A DNA stretch of 64,000 nt from Reticulitermes speratus (lineage: Eukaryota; Arthropoda; Insecta; Blattodea; Rhinotermitidae). Within the stretch, counting starts at the first letter, position 1. Every line of letters starts with the position of its first letter. A program made the translations under genes and the position numbers. Below are positions 57,356-64,000 of this stretch, one piece after another. The notes under the pieces were generated by a model. It saw only the letters and a program-made list of their open reading frames with translations, did not search any database and was not told the DNA's origin. The DNA lies in assembly GCA_021186555.1 (NCBI GenBank), contig JAJKFL010000003.1:42056408-42120407 (forward strand), written 5' to 3'.

Positions 57356-58799
57356 AGAATTCTATAAATAGGCTGCACATCGACTTTTCTAAGAGTCGAG
57401 TCATGACGGCAGAAGCGTCCGACTTTTCCGCATATGTCTCCGATAGCTGATCAGCTCACTGTATTTGATTCTCCGTGACAGTGCATTAGTTCTCAGTGCC
57501 TTTGGGATGCTGGCGACAGCTACTTTTGCAGTCTCCGCCGTGCTCGTGCGGCAACTTCTCCGACGTGACTGCACTGCATGTCTTCTCGAAGGGGTTTTCT
57601 TTAAAACCACAGAAAACATTGCCGCCTGAACAGGTAACAGTTAACATCATTTCGTAATTATAAATATATCGCAATAAAAGTGAATGGACACAACCGACAA
57701 AGCCAGAACACACACCGAAATATATCGCAACATAAAGTTTATCATATCGTAACTTGTACGAGGGCGCAACTTTGACTGTTTACCTCGTACCTGCTACAAG
57801 CGAAATCGCAACGAAAAAGGCAAGCCTCTGTTCACATGTACAATAACTTATTCACAAACTACTCATTTCTGTACCTCTCATATCGCAAACAAAATCACTT
57901 CACGTAATTTCGATCTAGGCATTTACTATGATAACGTCTTACGCTACGTGAGTTATTCTGGTAGCTGCTCTTTATTGCAAAATGAATACAAGCTGAAAGT
58001 ATACTTTATGACTTTCTGTCTCAGCAAACCTACAAGAAATTACGTTACATCTGCTACTGTAATTCGAGATTATAAAAAGATCAGCAAAATATCACGCGCC
58101 TAGCAGAAGCGACTGTACTTGAAGCTACAAATCTTCAATACTTGCGAGAGAGATGTGGAAGTGATATATGATAGTTCATTTGTCGTTAGCCTTGGGCTCT
58201 TAAATGTCACTTTAGTTGTATTTCATAACATAAGATGGGGTGAGTGGTCGTGCAGCTGGTTTCCTGGAATTGCTCCAAAGGCGTGGAGAGTAAAGGAATA
58301 TACACGCTAATATTTCTCTCTACCACCCCTCCTCCTTTCTTCCCCTGTCTACACTGCCGACATTTCTAGCATTTAAACTGATTGCCTGTTTGTTAATACG
58401 AACTGTAACTTTCAGTTGTTTATATCACGTTATTAAAACAATTTAAACTGAGCAAAAATCCCACGGCGCATCTGACGTCTGGACATTAAGACAGATAGTA
58501 CACTAAAGTATGCAGTAATTGTCTGAGATTAGTGCTTATTTGTATGTCGTAACATGTAAGATTATTAAGGAAGAAAGTTGAAGTGACCGGCCCATGCCTT
58601 ATGAGGCCATTAAGATAAAACAACATGTGGCTTACGTGAATGTTTTGTAACCTGTCTTATCAGTTCAAATACAAGAGTCGGGAGAAACCTGAAATTTAAT
58701 ATGTGCCTCATAATTCCTTGCCTCATTTACACACTGAACTTAGCTGCTTAAGTCTGTGGCTAGTTTAATTTCATTACAATTTCAAACAACACTACACTT
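57356..58799. other. No supported feature
   Basis: No recognised gene or repeat; overlapping minus-strand frames at 57401-57713 carry no motif. Confidence 0.5.
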
Positions 58800-59170
58800 C
58801 GCCCTATCAAAATACACGTTCCCATGAACGCTGTGTAGTCAGTAAATTCCCACGCTAGTCATTAACTTTGCATACAAATTAATATACCTCTTGTCAGTCA
58901 TTAAAGCCTCACAGTCGTCACTGATGCCCGGTTTTAGTCAACAATGTCCTCCGTCACCAACAATGCTGTACGCCATTTAATAAAAGCGCGTGTCACTCGC
59001 CGTGTCTCACTAACTACTAACGTTCTTTGCTAGTCAACAATGCACTACCGTTCCTTGCAAGTCATTGTTACTGTCGAATAATAACACAGTATGCGGTTAC
59101 CTACACATCTTGCCCTTTACTATTGCCACTTACCAGTCACTAAATGCATCTATGTCGATCAGTCACTTAC
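58800..59170. repeat. Diffuse repeats of AGTCAxTAA / AGTCAACAATG
   Basis: Words AGTCATTAA, AGTCAACAATG, GTCACCAACAATG, AAGTCATTGTTA and CAGTCACTAAATG recur at irregular spacing of roughly 25-60 bases. This looks like a heavily decayed tandem array. The unit cannot be defined by eye. Confidence 0.45.
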
Positions 59171-59740
59171 GCTACTTGCTGCGTTACAATATTATATATT
59201 TTATTTCACAACTGTTCCTTGGCAGGTGTGTGATGCACTGGAACAATTGTCTTCTGGATCTAACGGAGTGCTGACAGGGATCGTCAACGTGAGTGATTAG
59301 AAAAGAAGAATGACTGGAAATAAAACCGAAGAAGGGCACAAGAAAAGCAATAAAACTAAGGAGATCCAAATGATCACGGGATAAAAGGAACAGAATTAGA
59401 TTGATCAAATTTGAGTGGTACGAGGGGACTGTGGGTGTAGAAGTAATGGACCAAGGAGAAGAACTAGGACGATGAAAAGAAGTTGGGAAGAAAAAGTAAG
59501 AATCGCAGTAGAAATGTGGGAGGTGCGGGTGGGGAAACTCCAGCAGTGAACGAGTCGTTAGACGCGAATACGAGGATAAAAATAAAGTAGAAGAAAAGCG
59601 GGCATGAAAAAGAAAAGTTGACCAAATGACCAGAAGCTAGACTATTTCCCCTGTACACTCGTTGGTATCATCAGGGCTACCGAATGAATGATCTCTCACG
59701 CATCTTACACGTCCTGTAAACTAAAAGAATTTTGAAACGG
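59171..59740. other. Purine-rich, no supported feature
   Basis: G/A-rich on the plus strand from about 59290 to 59640. A minus-strand CCTGATGATACC occurs near 59670 but without the rest of the hammerhead-like motif. Confidence 0.5.
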
Positions 59741-59751
59741 TATAGCAGAAT

Positions 59752-59846
59752 GAACCTTCGGGTTCCATAAAACGCGAGGAATTTCTTAACTAGCTGACGA
59801 CCTGTTAGCTTCTCAAGGAGGACTCTGCTCCATGGAGTTAGTTAGT
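59752..59846 (+). mobile_element. Severely 5'-truncated LINE insertion (3' end only) with target duplication
   Basis: Only about 95 bp are present: GAACCTTCGGGTTCCATAAA, then ACGCGAGGAATTTC, then CCTGTTAGCTTCTCAAGGAG, then GACTCTGCTCCATGGAGTTA. This is the end of the reading frame (NLRVP then stop) and 3' untranslated region of the LINE family seen at 31505 and 33100. It is flanked by an exact 11-bp direct repeat, TATAGCAGAAT, at 59741-59751 and 59847-59857. The short GTTAGT-type end suggests a GTTA-type tail. Confidence 0.85.
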
Positions 59847-59857
59847 TATAGCAGAAT

Positions 59858-61968
59858 TTCTTTGACTCTGAATGTGAATGATGTTTTATGAACCGCAACA
59901 TGGAAGAGAGAACGAAAGTGGGGGATGTTAAGACCTCTCGATACTAGTGTTTGTCACTACTTCAGAACGATGTGCAAATAATAATTTGTTGGTAAGTCTC
60001 ATTTTGTAAACTGTGTCACGTCTAAGGACTTACGGAACGAAATCAGGATGCATATAATCAATGCTCACAGCGTCCAAATTGGAAAACGTAAGCATAAATG
60101 GAATTGGATGCCATGGATGGACATGCACAGATCATAGGCGCAGAGGTATACACATAATATTTGTATCACAAAAACTGAAAATCAGATACCAATATGAAAC
60201 GCTGAACATGAATGTGAGGATAATATTAGAATGGTCCCCATAAATTAGTAAGTAACGTTTGCTTTTCACGACGCCAAGGCATCCTATAGAAGTCATATTT
60301 CAAAGCATAACACTGACCCACACCGAACAGGACACATGGTGCGACAGACAGTGCAAGGCTTTGTTCATGAAACATATGCTCTGTCGCTTTCACTCATACG
60401 GCTGTAAAAGACCAGTGCTTTGCAACACCAACGTACAGTGTAAAGTTTACGCAACGACCATCTGAGTAAAATGCAATTTAGTACTGGGTGGTAATATGAA
60501 TCACGCCACAAAGACATTACAACCACACCACTGAGCCTTTGAAGTTCTAGCAATTTATATTCTGACTTCAGTGTCTATCCGACAACCTGAAATTCAAATT
60601 ATATAATGGTTTCATTCAAAATTATGTAAAGTTAATATGCAGGCTGAAGTGAAATGTTCTACCTGAAGAAAGGCTTTTTAACGAATTGTGCCAGTAAAGG
60701 AAGAAACTAACTTTGTGTCAGTAAACGAAAGAGTTATTGTAATGAGAACGGCACTAAATTAGTGGGCAAATGTTAATGAACCGACATAAGAATGCAAGTT
60801 GAAATTCAAAGGGAAGTTTCTCGTACAATATAATGTTTTCAATATCCCCAAGTATTAAGCTGTGTTGCCTCCAGCGATGAAAAGGCGACGTCCGTTTTTA
60901 CCCAGCACATTGGTAGGAAAAACATACATTTATAAACCAAACACATAAGCCACACACGCTTCAGGAAAAGGCGACACAGTACGTGTTCGAAAACACGAAT
61001 TTACATGTAAACATAATGACTTTCAATCACTTGATATTGTAACGTAAATAAGTCTATAAATAGTGGTAGTTACGTCACTGTATGCTTCTACCTTTCTTTT
61101 TACCGCTGTGTTAGTCTCCAGTTCCACTTTTCTATGTCAAAAAGCTCATAGCGGTGGTCATTTGCGGAATATGTCACTTCACCTCGCGCCATACGTCTGG
61201 TGTGTGTGTGTGCGCAAGAAAGTAGTGTGGTGGTAATAGGCACAAACACGCAAGCAGATATTCCTGTAATTAAAAAGTGCTGAAAATGCGCATTTTTCGA
61301 ACAAGTAGAATAAATACATCTGAGTCACTCCTCCCCAAATATCTTCTATGATTTAAAGGCATGAATTCAAACTCCAGATATATCAGCACTCCAGAATACG
61401 GAATGGCTAGGGTGACGGAGTGGAATATAGGGAAAAACGCTCAGAGTCGAATCATGGGACATCTTTCTCTAACCTCATTATTCTATAACTACCTTTACTT
61501 CTTCTAAACGTACCAATTTTCTTTGCATACTTAAGAAAATCACATTATAAATTCAAGCATTCGTAACATGATAACGTCACATAAATCTCAGGAGAACTCG
61601 AGTCGCTCTGCATCCCACACGGCACAACAGTAAGTTGATAAAGGCTACGGTAATCGCTATTATCAGCCACTACAAATGTTATTTTTCAACACGAAGTTCC
61701 GCATGTTCCTCTTCCACAACTGCAGTTCTCAGTATCTGCCTTCTTGGTGTGATGAACGTCCACAAAACACAGTGACATCCCGTCAGTACGAACATACGTA
61801 TTAATGCAGTTGGTCACAACAATGCATACAAAACGACACTGCACAACAGCACTGGCTATAAGTTGTCTATTATACCAAAACAACAAAATTATTTTATACA
61901 TTCGGTCCTTGTGTATCAATATTTAGCAAATTACCATAGACGGAAAGCAAACTTATTCACAACATAAC
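59858..61968. other. No supported feature
   Basis: About 2.1 kb AT-rich DNA; a short GT run at about 61202-61216. Nothing else recognised. Confidence 0.5.
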
Positions 61969-61981
61969 TAGAATTAATTGG

Positions 61982-62212
61982 AGAATTTTATGTTATCTTC
62001 ACCGTGCATTTTTTAAACAAATCACAAATTACACGCCAACAAAACTTGACTACATGTGATACATAACATAATTGCAGACATAAACAATGGATGTAAAGTA
62101 AATGTAGATTACGAACCCCCTGAAGATGGCCTTGTAAAGGCTGAAACATATGTAGGGGTTAAAGAATAAAAAGAAAAAATATAGTGCAATTCGTTGGTGT
62201 GTAATTTGTGAG
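61982..62212 (+). mobile_element. Small element carrying a hammerhead-like motif, flanked by a 13-bp direct repeat
   Basis: TAGAATTAATTGG occurs at 61969-61981 and again at 62213-62225. Between them, CACAAATTACACGCCAAC (62023-62040) and GTTGGTGTGTAATTTGTG (62193-62210) are inverted copies with one G-T type difference. The hammerhead-like motif at 62114 lies inside. The left inverted arm starts about 41 bp inside the direct repeat, so the exact limits are uncertain. No open frame. Confidence 0.6.
62114..62160 (+). ncRNA. Hammerhead-like ribozyme motif, copy 6 (best helices)
   Basis: AACCCC (62114-62119), CTGAAGA (62120-62126), extra T, GGCCTT-GTA-AAGGCT (62128-62142, six pairs including one G-T), GAAACATATGTA (62143-62154), GGGGTT (62155-62160). 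Stem I is a perfect six-pair helix. Stem III can be ACAT/ATGT or ACA/TGT. The base at the cleavage position is A. GTGCAATTCGTTGGT follows at 62184-62198. Confidence 0.55.
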
Positions 62213-62225
62213 TAGAATTAATTGG

Positions 62226-63885
62226 TGTTGCCGTTTACAGCTTAGTGGTCAGTAGAGACACCAGTCATTAATATTTAAATATCTTCCTCTGTAAAAGAAT
62301 TGTTGAAGGATACACATTTCCACTTTATCCCCATCAGGCAGTATACTGACACAGCAATGTGAATACCAGAGGTCAGACTATATCGGAAAATGTGGTAAGT
62401 TCTTACTTTTCCCTTAGATCTACTCGCGAATCTGAAAACGTGAGCAGAAAATAGGAGACCGTAAAATTTGTATCTTCCTATTATGGTAGAAGTTATGAGC
62501 TGATGTGGCTGAAAATGAAATATGTTTCCTAAGCTTTAATATTACGTATGTCTCCAGTAAAAACCATTTCTGATTTACAAATGGCTCTGATCATTCCATC
62601 GTCGTATATTTATTATCTGCGATTTATGAATACAAAATATACAAAAAACAATTTTAATTACATTGGACAATAAAAGATTCTTAACTTATTTCCACTTGAA
62701 ATATTCGCATACACTTTCAACAGGCAGGAACAAATGTATCAAAATCACGTTAGTGACTGAAAAGTTAAAGAAATAAAGTGACAGAATTTCAACAATCAAA
62801 ACGTCATTTTTTACAAAACACGTTTGAAATTTATATTTGTCAAGGCGGGACGTCATAACTGTACCAGAAATTATAATTTTCTTTTCACTCTTTAATTTCT
62901 CTTCAACTTATAATTCGATTCCAAACAGGCACAGCTCTTTGATCGTCGTACATCTCTGTAATGTCTTAAAGATGAGCGAAAAACCGCACTGCTGTATAAT
63001 TTCATATTTCACTCCTACACTATTTCTTCTTTATATCTCACGTTCTCAACTTTTGTTACGTTCTGTATTATTCTGCTTCTTTTTCCTTTGTTCTCCAGTT
63101 TGCAGCATTAAAAAGCCCATCTGGCTGCGAACGCGCAACGCCCACTTGCCACACAGCTGCACTGAATCTATGACCTTCGGCTGCAATTTAATAACTCGAT
63201 AGCTGGACCTACGCATATTTCAATTCAAAACACAGTTGCAACTGTTTAAGTACGCTGACGATTTGACTTTAACTGTCGTTTAAAAATGGGAGTAAAAATA
63301 TAAAATAAACTCTAACTCTCAGTGCAACTGTATTTGTCAGCTACTTTTATCCATAAATTATGGGTAAATTATACTTTCAAATTAAACGCACTTTTCTCCC
63401 ATCGAACGATCTCTGGATATCAACCGCGGTACAGATGGGTCGAAGGCCAGTCATCATACAGTTGTCCGTTGGGCGATTTCTTACCATATCGACCCCGATG
63501 ATGGAGAAAACGCATGCCTCCGAAAAGTTCAGTTTTCAGCCAGGTATAACATGGCTGATGGTCCCAGCAGAGTCTAGTGAAAGCTCCAAGTCTAAGCATG
63601 TTTCATTTTATAACAGCATGTGGAACATGTTCATATCTTCATACTGAGCCACTGAATGGCTTCAGTAACAGGCAGGAGTAAACTACATTAATTATGTGTA
63701 ATTACTGTACTTGGGAAAAACCTGCACTAATTAAAAATTGAGATAATAGTCGTAATTGTTTTAAAATTGTCAAGAAAATAATTCTGAAAACGCTTTCTTG
63801 CACGCATTTCTAAGTGCAGCCTTGTGCAAATCTCCATCTAACCTAAATCAATTTCTGCAAATTATATACCTATGTCACCGACTCC
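62226..63885. other. No supported feature
   Basis: AT-rich; open frames 62837-63202 and 63360-63647 show no recognised domain or homology known to me. Confidence 0.5.
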
Positions 63886-64000
63886 GTCGTATTTGGAAGG
63901 TCATGGGATTTAACTCTGCTCGGAAACTGATTCTCCTGAGTATTCTCGTGGTTTCTTTCTGACCTTCAAGGAAAATACTGTGATGATTTTCCACCAATAA
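63886..64000 (+). mobile_element. SINE-like repeat, family E, copy 4 (runs off window)
   Basis: GGTCATGGGATTTAACTCTG, CTCGTGGTTTCTTTCTGACC, TTCAAGGAAAATACTGTGAT follow the family E order (GTTTTC...CCTCCTGGAAAA). It is cut by the end of the window. Confidence 0.4.

Noticed and set aside
59660..59680. Minus-strand CCTGATGATACC as another hammerhead-like core
   Set aside because: No GAAACATGT box or pairing stem I nearby; a CTGATGA word alone is expected by chance.

Overview
This window looks like gene-poor, AT-rich animal nuclear DNA, most likely from an insect. The tRNA-derived SINE heads and LINE tails resemble, from memory, those of cockroaches and termites (Blattodea); that placement is an inference I could not test. 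I find no bacterial operon, no rRNA, no convincing host exon and no intact transposon gene. The longest open frames (up to 194 codons) are crossed by repeats, are repeat shadows or have no recognisable motif.

The window is a graveyard of small transposable elements. Left part (1-17 kb): a hAT-type MITE with a perfect 8-bp target duplication (80-427), a Tc1/mariner-type MITE (about 8644-8830), and copies of several SINE families. I call these A (GGCCGTGCCATGGCTCAGG head), B (CCGATCCCAGTGGCCG head), C (GGGCCGGGATAGCG head, CTTTACCTT-type tail), D (GGCACGCGGTGGCGCAG head on a C-like body) and E (weak tRNA-like head). Middle (17-45 kb): more SINEs, broken LINE 3' ends, an approximately 35-bp minisatellite with a 70-bp higher-order repeat (25.7-26.6 kb), a relic of a LINE C-terminal region (30.3-31.15 kb), a large ACAT microsatellite, and a 53-bp tandem array. 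Right part (45-64 kb): a nested SINE pair, a palindromic foldback element (52.87-53.29 kb), a 95-bp dead-on-arrival LINE insertion with an exact 11-bp target duplication, and more SINEs.

The most interesting signal is a dispersed RNA-like motif: CTGA(T/A)GA, an extra T, a hairpin, then GAAACATGT(C/A/T). It is flanked by a short helix such as ACTCC...GGAGT. Six copies keep this layout (10647, 28360, 46174, 52925 minus, 53186, 62114), and several more are decayed. The layout matches a minimal type I hammerhead ribozyme core with a three-base-pair stem III and one extra U. Hammerhead motifs are known in Penelope-like elements and retrozymes, but no Penelope protein is visible here. A second hairpin family, with GAAACGTCGG in its arms, has a similar architecture. 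The elements do not form a pathway; they record retrotransposition by several LINEs, DNA-transposon hopping and tandem-repeat growth.
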